A stretch of DNA of 64,000 nucleotides from Tragulus kanchil (Eukaryota > Chordata > Mammalia > Artiodactyla > Tragulidae), in contig JAIOJX010000032.1 of the NCBI GenBank assembly GCA_022376925.1, positions 294,986,897-295,050,896 on the forward strand. The letters run 5' to 3'. Of the stretch, positions 10,801 to 22,420 are shown in pieces (within the stretch, counting starts at the first letter, position 1; each line of letters starts with the position of its first letter). The position numbers and the translations under genes are program-made. Below the pieces are notes generated by a model. It was not told the DNA's origin. It did no database searches and was given only the letters and a program-made list of their open reading frames with translations.

Positions 10801-12855
10801 CTCATTCCACTGCTCTTCCCACCAGGGATTCTGGGACTAGCATGTAGGTGTCTGCCCCCAGCAGTCCTCATCTTAGACTTACTTCCCTAAAATGAATTTC
10901 CTCAGGAGCCTGGTTCTGTCTAAAGCCTAACTCCCCCTGTCTAGTTGGCTGCACATATATGTGCACACACCCACACACACGCTTACAAAGAATCAACAAC
11001 AGAGGTGAGGACAGTAGGAAAATGGGTTACCATGCTGGACAGAGGTGGGCAGCCTCAAGGAGGACAGCAGTCCTCTGGCCAGGGGCTTCCTGGAAGAAAC
11101 AGAAGCCAGAAGGCTCTGCCAAGGCCTGCTATCCCCTATACACCTACTTTGAGAGGGAAGAACCCCAGGGTCGTGGGCCACTTCTCTGAATCCCGGAGGG
11201 CTTCCCCCAGAGTCAGCCAGCAGGGCTCTGCTGCAGTTTCCTCTTCCTTACCTGGACTAGGGTCTAACCCACCCTGAACCCGCCACCTCCTCCTAGCAGG
11301 GCCCTGCTCAGCCCGACTCATCACAACCTCATTTAGGGAATGCTACCAGCAGGGTGACAGGAAGAGAGACAAGTGTGGTCACTCTGTCTCCATGGACAAG
11401 TCAGGATCACCAGGCCAGTCTCATGTGAAGGCCAGTCAGCTATACAGCCACCCAGCATCCTCCACTCCAGATGGGGCGGCAGGGGGCGGTGGGGAGATCC
11501 ACCTTCTAGCCCTGTTTCCTCTGTTCTCTGATCTTTCTGCATAACCTTTTCCCTTCTCCCGGACCCTCTCTTATTTTCTACATTTTCTCCTGGTTATAAT
11601 TGGGAAATGCCTATTTACAGTGCACTATGATGATCCCAGAGACTGCACTCCTAATCTGCTACACGAAACTAAGGTAAGCTGAGATCTCTCACACAGGTGG
11701 AGGAAGAGGAACCAGGTACAACAGTGGACTAAGGCTAAGGCATGGATGGCAGAGCCAAGATTCAAATCCTCCTCTTCTACAAAACAGGCAAGACAGGTGC
11801 CTGAACCCATCTCACACAAAGGAAGATGAGAGTCAGAGAAATCAACTCACTTGCTCAGGGTCACACGGCTGGCATGTACCAAAGCCCCTGGTCTCCTTTC
11901 CTCATTCCACTGCTCTTCCCACCAGGGATTCTGGGACTAGCATGTAGGTGGCTGCCCCAGCAGTCCTCATCTTAGACTTACTTCCCTAAAATGAATTTCC
12001 TCAGGAGCCTGGTTCTGTCTAAAGCCTAACTCCCCCTGTCTAGTTGGCTGCACATATATGTGCACACACCCACACACACGCTTACAAAGAATCAACAACA
12101 GAGGTGAGGACAGTAGGAAAATGGGTTACCATGCTGGACAGAGGTGGGCAGCCTCAAGGAGGACAGCAGTCCTCTGGCCAGGGGCTTCCTGGAAGAAACA
12201 GAAGCCAGAAGGCTCTGCCAAGGCCTGCTATCCCCTATACACCTACTTTGAGAGGGAAGAACCCCAGGGTCGTGGGCCACTTCTCTGAATCCCGGAGGGC
12301 TTCCCCCAGAGTCAGCCAGCAGGGCTCTGCTGCAGTTTCCTCTTCCTTACCTGGACTAGGGTCTAACCCACCCTGAACCCGCCACCTCCTCCTAGCAGGG
12401 CCCTGCTCAGCCCGACTCATCACAACCTCATTTAGGGAATGCTACCAGCAGGGTGACAGGAAGAGAGACAAGTGTGGTCACTCTGTCTCCATGGACAAGT
12501 CAGGATCACCAGGCCAGTCTCATGTGAAGGCCAGTCAGCTATACAGCCACCCAGCATCCTCCACTCCAGATGGGGCGGCAGGGGGCGGTGGGGAGATCCA
12601 CCTTCTAGCCCTGTTTCCTCTGTTCTCTGATCTTTCTGCATAACCCTTTCCCTTCTCCGACCCCTCTCTTATTTTCTACATTTTCTCCTGGTTATAATAA
12701 TAGGGAAAGGCCTATTTACAGTGCACTATGAAGATCCCAGAGACTGCACTCCTAATCTGCTACACGAAACTAAGGTAAGCTGAGATCTCTCACACAGGTG
12801 GAGGAAGAAGAACCAGGTACAACAGTGGACTAAGGCTAAGGCATGGATGGCAGAG
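10651..12855 (+). repeat. Duplicated block pair 4
   Basis: Copy A 10651-11754, copy B 11752-12855, offset about 1,099-1,101, joined with about 3 bp overlap. Differences sit near the ends. Confidence 0.95.
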
Positions 12856-13535
12856 ACAGCGAACACCCTGGGAACCTCACAGCCTTATCTGGTAGAGCTG
12901 TAATCCCATCACGGCACGAGCTCCTGAGCAGAAGCCCACAGCCCTGGCTGGTCATCCTGAGACATGGGGATTATGGCAACTGAGGGGATAAGAGCTTGTT
13001 CCACTGAACTGGGCTTGAGACAGCGAAAAGCTCACTCCCATGACACTAGTGGTATTCAGTAAAATACCCCAAGACTCTAAGCCAGATGCAGGTCGGCTTC
13101 AGCACGCTGCTCTCAGAGTATGTGGCTACAAACAACAGAATGGAAGGAGGAAAGGAGGGAGGCCCCCACAGCAGCTGCTGTGGTCAAGGCACTGAAGCTG
13201 CAGCTGCAGTGGAGAGGCAATGTGGAAAGTGTCCTCAGCACAATCAGGGTCACCGAGGTCATACTGGAAAATATGTATTGAGTGCCTTCTTCGTGCCTGC
13301 CACAGGGGGTATCAGGGGTATGCTCCGTCTTGTGAAGTCATCGGGGAGAGAGATGTATGAACCAAGAAGCTGCACTGTGAAAGGCACAGTGAGAGCTCTC
13401 TGCGGAAATGCTGGAGATGATCTTCTGGAGGATAAACTGGCTGCCAGGCTTCCAGGTAAAAAGCAGCATGAGCACACCATCTACTTTCACTGTCTCATTC
13501 AAACCCACTAAACTACACTAATGAGACTTTTATTT

Positions 13536-13562
13536 AAAAATAAATAAATAAATAAATAAATA
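13536..13562. repeat. (AAAT)n microsatellite, also at 14,604-14,630
   Basis: AAATAAATAAAT tract next to the tail of a Bov-tA SINE. The second copy comes from block pair 5. Confidence 0.85.
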
Positions 13563-13581
13563 CACCTATGTGTGTGTCTGT

Positions 13582-13764
13582 GTGTGATAGCTGCTCAGTC
13601 ATGTCCATTTCTTTGTGACCCCATGGACCGTAGCCCTGTGAGGCTCCTCTGTCCATGGAATTCTCCAGGCAAGAATATTGGAATGGGTTGCCATTCACTT
13701 CTCCAGGGGATCCTCCCAACCCAGGGACTGAACCCATGTCCCCTGCATTAAGGACAGATTCTTT
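13582..13764 (-). mobile_element. Bov-tA SINE, cut by the block 5 junction
   Basis: Complement of Bov-tA: GCTCAGTCATGTCCATTTC through GGACAGATTCTTT. It lacks the last 25 bases of the element, which are present in the copy at 14650-14859. Confidence 0.88.
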
Positions 13765-14649
13765 AATAATAGGAAAGGCCTATTTACAGTGCACTATGAT
13801 GATCCCAGAGACTGCACTCCTAATCTGCTACACGAAACTAAGGTAAGCTGAGATCTCTCACACAGGTGGAGGAAGAGGAACCAGGTACAACAGTGGACTA
13901 AGGCTAAGGCATGGATGGCAGAGACAGCGAACACCCTGGGAACCTCACGGCCTTACTTGGTAAAGCTGTAATCCCATCACAGCACGAGCTCCTGAGCAGA
14001 AGCCCACAGCCCTGGCTGGTCATCCTGAGACATGGGGATTATGGCAACTGAGGGGATAAGAGCTTGTTCCACTGAACTGGGCTTGAGACAGCGAAAAGCT
14101 CACTCCCATGACACTAGTGGTATTCAGTAAAATACCCCAAGACTCTAAGCCAGATGCAGGTCGGCTTCAGCACGCTGCTCTCAGAGTATGTGGCTACAAA
14201 CAACAGAATGGAAGGAGGAAAGGAGGGAGGCCCCCACAGCAGCTGCTGTGGTCAAGGCACTGAAGCTGCAGCTGCAGTGGAGAGGCAATGTGGAAAGTGT
14301 CCTCAGCACAATCAGGGTCACCGAGGTCATACTGGAAAATATGTATTGAGTGCCTTCTTCGTGCCTGCCACAGGGGGTATCAGGGGTATGCTCCGTCTTG
14401 TGAAGTCATCGGGGAGAGAGATGTATGAACCAAGAAGCTGCACTGTGAAAGGCACAGTGAGAGCTCTCTGCGGAAATGCTGGAGATGATCTTCTGGAGGA
14501 TAAACTGGCTGCCAGGCTTCCAGGTAAAAAGCAGCATGAGCACACCATCTACTTTCACTGTCTCATTCAAACCCACTAAACTACACTAATGAGACTTTTA
14601 TTTAAAAATAAATAAATAAATAAATAAATACACCTATGTGTGTGTCTGT

Positions 14650-14859
14650 GTGTGATAGCTGCTCAGTCATGTCCATTTCTTTGTGACCCCATGGACCGTA
14701 GCCCTGTGAGGCTCCTCTGTCCATGGAATTCTCCAGGCAAGAATATTGGAATGGGTTGCCATTCACTTCTCCAGGGGATCCTCCCAACCCAGGGACTGAA
14801 CCCATGTCCCCTGCATTAAGGACAGATTCTTTACCATCTGAGCCACCGGGGAAGCCCAT
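14650..14859 (-). mobile_element. Bov-tA SINE, full length
   Basis: Runs from the GT-rich tail through the tRNA-like head (GAGCCACCGGGGAAGCCC). Reads in the minus direction. A short TA repeat follows. Confidence 0.9.
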
Positions 14860-15559
14860 ATATATATATAAACACGCACATATACATAATGGAATCACTA
14901 AATAAATGAAATAATAGACACCAAAAACAAATGGGATAATAGACAAGGAAAGCATAAACAACAACATTTTGAAACCTGAAAAGCAGACTCAAAAGCAAAA
15001 ACTGGCTCAGCAGACTCAAGACAGCTTGACCCTAAGACAAGAGACTGAAAACTATCCTTTGAACACCAGAAAATCCTCAAAGGACACAGAAGCTGGTAAC
15101 CAGATATCTCTGGAACCGTGCATAAAGGGAAAGAAGGAGAGGTTTTAAAAGGCTTAGAAAACAACTGTCTCTGGATCCCTTCACCGACTCCACACCACTG
15201 AGTAACTAACTGCTCCTTTCCCAACATGTCCAAAAAAGTGGTTTAGAATCCTGAAAGGTAAAATCCGCCTTGAGGGTAAGTCAGCACTGTTGAGGGCATT
15301 AATATTCTAAATGTATCTATGAAATAAATACTTTATGCTGGGGGCCCACCCAAATCACCTATCTGCAGAGCTTCCAGAAAACTTGGCAAGACATGAGAAG
15401 AGAACTCACTAGGGAGTCTGGCTAATCCAAGAGGAAGGAACTAAAACTCATTTAGTCAATTCTTAATTTCAGCAGCAGCCAGGTCCCCCTAAAGTGAAGA
15501 TCCAAGGTTTCAGGTCTTCCTATTTGCTCAAAACTTTCAATCGGCTTTTTAGTATCCTA

Positions 15560-17040
15560 CTCTTAATCATTATCTGACAACCAAAGATTCCTAGGTATCT
15601 AAGGAAAGCCTACAGACAGGAGATGAAGAACCAAAATAATTAATATAATAAAAGCAAATGGGAAGAAACACAAACTATACAGGAAACTTAGAAAACTATC
15701 ATTACTAGTCTCAGAGAGCTAAGAGAAAATATTACATTCATGAGAGCAGGATACTTTAGAAAATGATTTCTTAAAAACTCTTAGAAATTAAAAACCCAAC
15801 AGAAGAACTGAAAAATAACACTGAGGAAATCTCTCAGCAAGAACAAAAAGACGAATAGATGGAAGGGAAGAAAAGATGACAACATAAGAGAATGAGTCCA
15901 GGGGAGTAGATATATACCCACCAGGAGTTCCAGAAAGAAAGAACAGAGAAAACAGGAGGAAGAAATCAACATCAGAATAATCTCAAATTTCTCACAGTTA
16001 AAGGCCATCAGTTTCTACACTGAAAGCTTGCAAGCATGCCCCTGGATGAAGATACCCACATCAAGATACATCATTATGAAATATCAAAACACTCTTAATA
16101 GCTTCCAGAGAGGAAAACCAGCCTCCTGCACAGAATCAGGAACCAAACTGTTCTCATGCTCTGGACAGTAACATCAGAAGCAAGAGGGAAATCTGCAGAA
16201 ATGTTTTCAAAATTCTGAAGGAAAATTAGTTTCAACTTGGAATTCTATACCTAGCCAAACTCTCCATCAAGGGCAAAGCAGGAAAAAAAAAGAGAGATAC
16301 TTTCAGACACAAATTGTCTATTACTTATTTACCATATACTTCCCCTGGGAAGCTACCAAAACAAGAATGTAAATCAAGAGAGAGACAAATGTGGAATATA
16401 AATTTCAGGAAGTCCATTACAGGAGAGGTGAAGGGAACCTGCAGGATGCTGATGAAGAGAGATCCTTGGATGACAACTGTGCGCCCGATGCAGAGAGCCA
16501 CACTGGTGCAGGATGACCCAAGGGAGAGAGCTGACAGCTCATCGCCCTAACACCTCCCGCTGCTGTCCCATCCTTGGGACATGATAAAGCCCCTGGAGGA
16601 TGCAGTTCAATAAGACCAGAGAGTAAACCAAGAAAGAGGAAGACAGGTGATCCAGGAAACTGAATCAGACTCAGGAGGAAGGCAAAGGGAAGACCCAGTA
16701 AAATAGCCGTGTATTACACCTAAACGGTCACCAGTTCAGAAGAATAGGGGTATCTCTAAGGAAAGCAATAGACAGAGGACTAAAGGTACTGATCTTGTGG
16801 AAAGTTGTTTTAAAAGGCTATTGAAAGTATAATTAGTTATAGGTAGCAAATAGCCAAGTAAATGAAAAACCAAAGAAAGAACTAGAAAAATCAGAATAAA
16901 GAAAAAAATATAATCATAGTATACCACAATGTTCAGTTATGAATAATATTGCAGAGGCATAATAACTTAAACAGTACATACTGAATTAAGCAAAAATTAT
17001 GACTATTTTTTGGAAGAGAAACGAGGGGAGGCAGAGACCA
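15560..17040 (+). mobile_element. Old mammalian L1 (L1M-type) fragments
   Basis: A-rich sequence with landmarks of ancient L1 3' regions: 'ggaattctatacctagcc' near 16,240 and 'agtaaaccaagaaagaggaa' near 16,624. No open frame. The family is assigned from memory of the consensus, so the subfamily is uncertain. Its 3' part is repeated by block pair 6. Confidence 0.5.
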
Positions 17041-17043
17041 TAA

Positions 17044-17226
17044 TGGTGTGTCTGTGCTTAGTCATGTCCCACCAACTCTCTGTAATTCCATGGACTATAG
17101 CGCCCCAGACTCATCTGTCTAAGGGGTGGGTTGCCATTTTCTCCTCCAAAGAGATCTTTTGGACCCAGGGACTGAACCTGCATCTCCTGCATTGCAGAAA
17201 GATTCTCTACCACTGGGGAAGCCCCA
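17044..17226 (-). mobile_element. Bov-tA SINE (block copy A)
   Basis: Diverged complement of Bov-tA (CTTAGTCATGTCCCACCAAC to CACTGGGGAAGCCCC). The other copy is at 18,139-18,321. Confidence 0.85.
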
Positions 17227-18138
17227 AACATAATGGTAAAGACAGTTAATTCCCTATCTACCACAACAGGAACACTGGATAGCAGCTAAACTTGAAGACT
17301 CTGAAGTTAGCAGGATGCACATATTACTCAGTATTACAGAAATGTGGATTTGCCATAAGGAAGTGCTAAAGGCTGAACACAAATGCTTCTGGGAAGGCAA
17401 ACTGATGTGGGGTGAAAAAAGCTTTTACCATATACTTCCCTGGGAAGCTACCAAAACAAGAATGTAAATCAAGAGAGAGACAAATGTGGAATATAAATTT
17501 CAGGAAGTCCATTACAGGAGAGGTGAAGGGAACCTGCAGGATGCTGATGAAGAGAGATCCTTGGATGACAACTGTGCGCCCGATGCAGAGAGCCACACTG
17601 GTGCAGGATGACCCAAGGGAGAGAGCTGACAGCTCATCGCCCTAACACCTCCCGCTGCTGTCCCATCCTTGGGACATGATAAAGCCCCTGGAGGATGCAG
17701 TTCAATAAGACCAGAGAGTAAACCAAGAAAGAGGAAGACAGGTGATCCAGGAAACTGAATCAGACTCAGGAGGAAGGCAAAGGGAAGACCCAGTAAAATA
17801 GCCGTGTATTACACCTAAACGGTCACCAGTTCAGAAGAATAGGGGTATCTCTAAGGAAAGCAATAGACAGAGGACTAAAGGTACTGATCTTGTGGAAAGT
17901 TGTTTTAAAAGGCTATTGAAAGTATAATTAGTTATAGGTAGCAAATAGCCAAGTAAATGAAAAACCAAAGAAAGAACTAGAAAAATCAGAATAAAGAAAA
18001 AAATATAATCATAGTATACCACAATGTTCAGTTATGAATAATATTGCAGAGGCATAATAACTTAAACAGTACATACTGAATTAAGCAAAAATTATGACTA
18101 TTTTTTGGAAGAGAAACGAGGGGAGGCAGAGACCATAA

Positions 18139-18321
18139 TGGTGTGTCTGTGCTTAGTCATGTCCCACCAACTCTCTGTAATTCCATGGACTATAGCGCCC
18201 CAGACTCATCTGTCTAAGGGGTGGGTTGCCATTTTCTCCTCCAAAGAGATCTTTTGGACCCAGGGACTGAACCTGCATCTCCTGCATTGCAGAAAGATTC
18301 TCTACCACTGGGGAAGCCCCA
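18139..18321 (-). mobile_element. Bov-tA SINE (block copy B)
   Basis: Assembly duplicate of 17044-17226. Confidence 0.85.
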
Positions 18322-18739
18322 AACATAATGGTAAAGACAGTTAATTCCCTATCTACCACAACAGGAACACTGGATAGCAGCTAAACTTGAAGACTCTGAA
18401 GTTAGCAGGATGCACATATTACTCAGTATTACAGAAATGTGGATTTGCCATAAGGAAGTGCTAAAGGCTGAACACAAATGCTTCTGGGAAGGCAAACTGA
18501 TGTGGGGGTGAAAAGCTGTATTGTGATATTTGCATTTTAGTATAATTTGAAGTCTTAAAACTCCTTGCAATATATTAATCTGATGAAATAAAAATTAAGA
18601 AAGAAAGATCAAGGACTTTCAATATAGGGAAGATAACAGATGCAAGAGCATGGAGTCATGAAAGAGCAGAGTTTTCCTAGAAAATGACTAGTGCCAGAGT
18701 AACGCATCAGACACAGACATGAGTGAGCAGCATCAGATG

Positions 18740-18860
18740 CTGTGGAGGGCAACAGCAGCATCTCCTCTCTGCCAGCTTGTGGGCTTGGTCAAGTCACCCA
18801 ACCTATTCTAGTTTCCTTTTCTGTAAAATCTGACTAATAATAGCACTCAAGGGTTTTGTA
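18740..18860 (+). mobile_element. MIR relic
   Basis: MIR core landmarks 'ggcttggtcaagtcaccca' and 'tttccttttctgtaaaatc' are visible. Repeated near 19,825-19,945 by block pair 7. Confidence 0.6.
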
Positions 18861-18892
18861 AGAATTCAACAACATGTGTGTGTCTGTGTGTG

Positions 18893-18990
18893 TCTGTGCT
18901 AGTCACTCAGTCATGTCTGACTCTTTGTGACCCCGTGCAATGTGGTCTACCAGGTTCCTGTGTCCACGGAATTCTCCAGGCAAGAATATG
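18893..18990 (-). mobile_element. Partial Bov-tA SINE (block copy A)
   Basis: GT-rich tail followed by CACTCAGTCATGTCTGACTC and the Bov-A core, ending abruptly at GGCAAGAATA without the tRNA-like head. The other copy is at 19,979-20,076. Confidence 0.8.
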
Positions 18991-19978
18991 TGGCAAAATG
19001 TGTCGTGCTGCACAAAGGTAAGGGATGCAGGTGCATCTTCATGTCCCTTGGAAGTATTCTCGGCTTGGAGCTCAGAGGGTCCCAGGCAAGGTGAAAGTTA
19101 TGGGGAACCCAATCCCAGAGAAACTGTTCAGCTGGCTGGGACAAACAAGCTCCCAAGAATCAGAACACGTCACAGCTGGAAACCACCAATGCCCTTTAAT
19201 TACTGGGGAAATAAGGTGGGGGGGGGGGGGCCCAGAGAGAACCTTGATTTGGCGGCTGAAGAGTGTAAAAGATAGGTACCCAACAGTGAGCGCTGCAGCC
19301 CTGAAGCAGGTGGACTCAGTGAAATGGGAGCCACTGCTGGGAGGTGTGCAGGAGGGCAGTGCCCAGAGCAAGCTTCCAAGCCCTCACCCTTCACTCTCCT
19401 TCCAGGAGTATCTCTCTTCCTATCCTGCCAACCTGAGGCTTCAAATTCCACCATGGAATCTGGTGAAATGCACACAATGATAGCCAGTTTCTAACACACG
19501 GTACTTAAGCTGATTTTTACAGAAATGTGGATTTGCCATAAGGAAGTGCTAAAGGCTGAACACAAATGCTTCTGGGAAGGCAAACGGATGTGGGGGTGAA
19601 AAGCTGTATTGTGATATTTGCATTTTAGTATAATTTGAAGTCTTAAAACTCCTTGCAATATATTAATCTGATGAAATAAAAATTAAGAAAGAAAGATCAA
19701 GGACTTTCAATATAGGAAGATAACAGATGCAAGAGCATGGAGTCATGAAAGAGCAGAGTTTTCCTAGAAAATGACTAGTGCCAGAGTAACGCATCAGACA
19801 CAGACATGAGTGAGCAGCATCAGATGCTGTGGAGGGCAACACAGCATCTCCTCTCTGCCAGCTTGTGGGCTTGGTCAAGTCACCCAACCTATTCTAGTTT
19901 CCTTTTCTGTAAAATCTGACTAATAATAGCACTCAAGGGTTTTGTAAGAATTCAACAACATGTGTGTGTCTGTGTGTG

Positions 19979-20076
19979 TCTGTGCTAGTCACTCAGTCAT
20001 GTCTGACTCTTTGTGACCCCGTGCAATGTGGTCTACCAGGTTCCTGTGTCCACGGAATTCTCCAGGCAAGAATATG
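19979..20076 (-). mobile_element. Partial Bov-tA SINE (block copy B)
   Basis: Assembly duplicate of 18893-18990. Confidence 0.8.
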
Positions 20077-20589
20077 TGGCAAAATGTGTCGTGCTGCACA
20101 AAGGTAAGGGATGCAGGTGCATCTTCATGTCCCTTGGAAGTATTCTCGGCTTGGAGCTCAGAGGGTCCCAGGCAAGGTGAAAGTTATGGGGAACCCAATC
20201 CCAGAGAAACTGTTCAGCTGGCTGGGACAAACAAGCTCCCAAGAATCAGAACACGTCACAGCTGGAAACCACCAATGCCCTTTAATTACTGGGGAAATAA
20301 GGTGGGGGGGGGGGGGCTCAGAGAGAACCTTGATATGGCGGCTGAAGAGTGTAGAGAGATAGGTACCCAACAGTGAGCGCTGCAGCCCTGAAGCAGGTGG
20401 ACTCAGTGAAATGGGAGCCACTGCTGGGAGGTGTGCAGGAGGGGCAGTGCCCAGAGCAAGCTTCCAAGCCCTCACCCCTTCACTCTCCCCTTCCAGGGAG
20501 TATCTCTCTCTTCCTATCCTGCCAACCTGAGGCTTCAAATTCCACCATGGAATCTGGTGAAATGCACACAATGATAGCCAGTTTCTAAC

Positions 20590-20770
20590 ACACGGTACTT
20601 ACTGTATGCTAGGTATTATTCCAAATGCCTTGCAGTCATACCATTACCATCCCCACTTTGCAAATGAGGTGCTCAATATCATATAACTGGAGAGGGAACA
20701 AACCAGCATTCTAAGCCAGGCAGTCTGTTTCCAGGACCTGCAGTCAGAACCATTATACATTACTGTCTCT
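20590..20770 (-). mobile_element. MIR relic
   Basis: Complement of MIR: 'ctgtatgctaggtattattc', 'ccccactttgcaaatgaggt', 'agccaggcagtctg'. Repeated near 21,690-21,865. Confidence 0.6.
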
Positions 20771-21110
20771 CAGGTTTGAGATTCCAAAGTCTCAAACTAC
20801 TCAACTTGAGAACCTCTTTCAGCTGGAGAGCTTCCGACCTTGCAATAAGAGTCATCAGTCATGTATGGATGCCTGAAGGTGAGGAACCTTTATGGAAGAC
20901 AGGTTTTGAAGAACAGCAGGCTGTACGTGTAGCTCCAGAGTGGGAGGAGAAAGGGACCCCAGCCCACACAGCGAGGTTAAACTGGAGAGAAAGCTAAGAA
21001 AACCAATGTCAACTTGCACATCCAACCCCTTTCCAGGCCTGTGCCCACAGCCCCCTAGGACCCTGACCTTGGGGCAGTCCTGGCACAGATCATACAGAAG
21101 GCCTCATTAC

Positions 21111-21232
21111 CTGTGACGATGCAGGTGAATTTGACGTCGCTGTCCTCGGACACAGCCCGGGACTTGAGCGTGGTCTCAAACAGTGGCTGGGTCTCCTCTG
21201 TTAGCTGAGCAATGATGGAGCAGAAGGTGCTC
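21111..21232 (-). CDS. ALPK3: ALPK3 coding exon 3, start of Ig-like domain (first assembly copy)
   Basis: A 122-bp exon from a CCTAG acceptor (ending at 21233) to a GTAATG donor (from 21110). It completes Arg61 and encodes residues 62-101, starting STFCSIIAQLTEETQPLFET and ending with DVKFTCIVT. This matches human ALPK3 almost exactly. The FTCIVTG stretch is the B strand of an I-set immunoglobulin domain and supplies its first cysteine. One base is carried over to exon 4 (Gly102). A second identical copy follows 1,095 bp later in block pair 8. Because 122 is not a multiple of three, including both copies would shift the frame. Confidence 0.93.
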
Positions 21233-22205
21233 CTAGGAAAGGCAAAGAACTGTTCAGAGCAGCTTTTCTCCCGCCTCCGCCACACAATGCCATGGTCTGG
21301 CATGGCCCAAGGCAGCGTACATCTTACCACGTCCATCTGGCATCCTGTGGCTATGGCTCCAGCACCTGGTCAAGTCTTTTCTTCAAGACAGCTAGGCCTC
21401 TTGGCCAGGTGAGGAGCAGGGAAGTGACCAGGGGCAGAATGGAGTCCTGACCCAGCCCTTTTCTGACCAGGGACCAGGCTCCTGTGCATGCCAGACACCA
21501 GTCCTGGCATTGGGAGCCACTGCTGGGAGGTGTGCAGGAGGGCAGTGCCCAGAGCAAGCTTCCAAGCCCTCACCCTTCACTCTCCCCTTCCAGGGAGTAT
21601 CTCTCTTCCTATCCTGCCAACCTGAGGCTTCAAATTCCACCATGGAATCTGGTGAAATGCACACAATGATAGCCAGTTTCTAACACACGGTACTTACTGT
21701 ATGCTAGGTATTATTCCAAATGCCTTGCAGTCATACCATTACCATCCCCACTTTGCAAATGAGGTGCTCAATATCATATAACTGGAGAGGGAACAAACCA
21801 GCATTCTAAGCCAGGCAGTCTGTTTCCAGGACCTGCAGTCAGAACCATTATACATTACTGTCTCTCAGGTTTGAGATTCCAAAGTCTCAAACTACTCAAC
21901 TTGAGAACCTCTTTCAGCTGGAGAGCTTCCGACCTTGCAATAAGAGTCATCAGTCATGTATGGATGCCTGAAGGTGAGGAACCTTTATGGAAGACAGGTT
22001 TTGAAGAACAGCAGGCTGTACGTGTAGCTCCAGAGTGGGAGGAGAAAGGGACCCCAGCCCACACAGCGAGGTTAAACTGGAGAGAAAGCTAAGAAAACCA
22101 ATGTCAACTTGCACATCCAACCCCTTTCCAGGCCTGTGCCCACAGCCCCCTAGGACCCTGACCTTGGGGCAGTCCTGGCACAGATCATACAGAAGGCCTC
22201 ATTAC

Positions 22206-22327
22206 CTGTGACGATGCAGGTGAATTTGACGTCGCTGTCCTCGGACACAGCCCGGGACTTGAGCGTGGTCTCAAACAGTGGCTGGGTCTCCTCTGTTAGC
22301 TGAGCAATGATGGAGCAGAAGGTGCTC
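22206..22327 (-). CDS. ALPK3: ALPK3 coding exon 3, second assembly copy
   Basis: Same sequence, splice sites and reading frame as 21111-21232. It lies in the second copy of the duplicated block 20412-22606. Read as an assembly duplicate; only one of the two belongs in a gene model. Confidence 0.88.
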
Positions 22328-22420
22328 CTAGGAAAGGCAAAGAACTGTTCAGAGCAGCTTTTCTCCCGCCTCCGCCACACAATGCCATGGTCTGGCATGG
22401 CCCAAGGCAGCGTACATCTT

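Larger units (their letters stand above)
12694..14832 (+). repeat. Duplicated block pair 5
   Basis: Copy A 12694-13764, copy B 13765-14832, offset 1,068-1,071. Ends inside a Bov-tA SINE. 12694-12855 is shared with pair 4, so that part occurs three times. Confidence 0.95.
16329..18516 (+). repeat. Duplicated block pair 6
   Basis: Copy A 16329-17422, copy B 17426-18516, offset 1,095-1,097. Contains an old L1 fragment and a Bov-tA SINE. Confidence 0.95.
18430..20602 (+). repeat. Duplicated block pair 7
   Basis: Copy A 18430-19507, copy B 19516-20602, offset 1,086, 8 bp of junk between. The two copies differ at a G homopolymer (around 19,216 and 20,302) and at single bases beside it. Overlaps pairs 6 and 8. 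Confidence 0.95.

Noticed and set aside
10945..12376. Twin 110-codon frames following a CA-rich repeat
   Set aside because: Low-complexity start and no recognisable protein; doubled by block pair 4.
13086..14579. Twin 141-codon plus-strand frames in ALPK3 intron 3
   Set aside because: No domain or recognisable family; doubled by block pair 5; no fitting splice sites for a nested gene.
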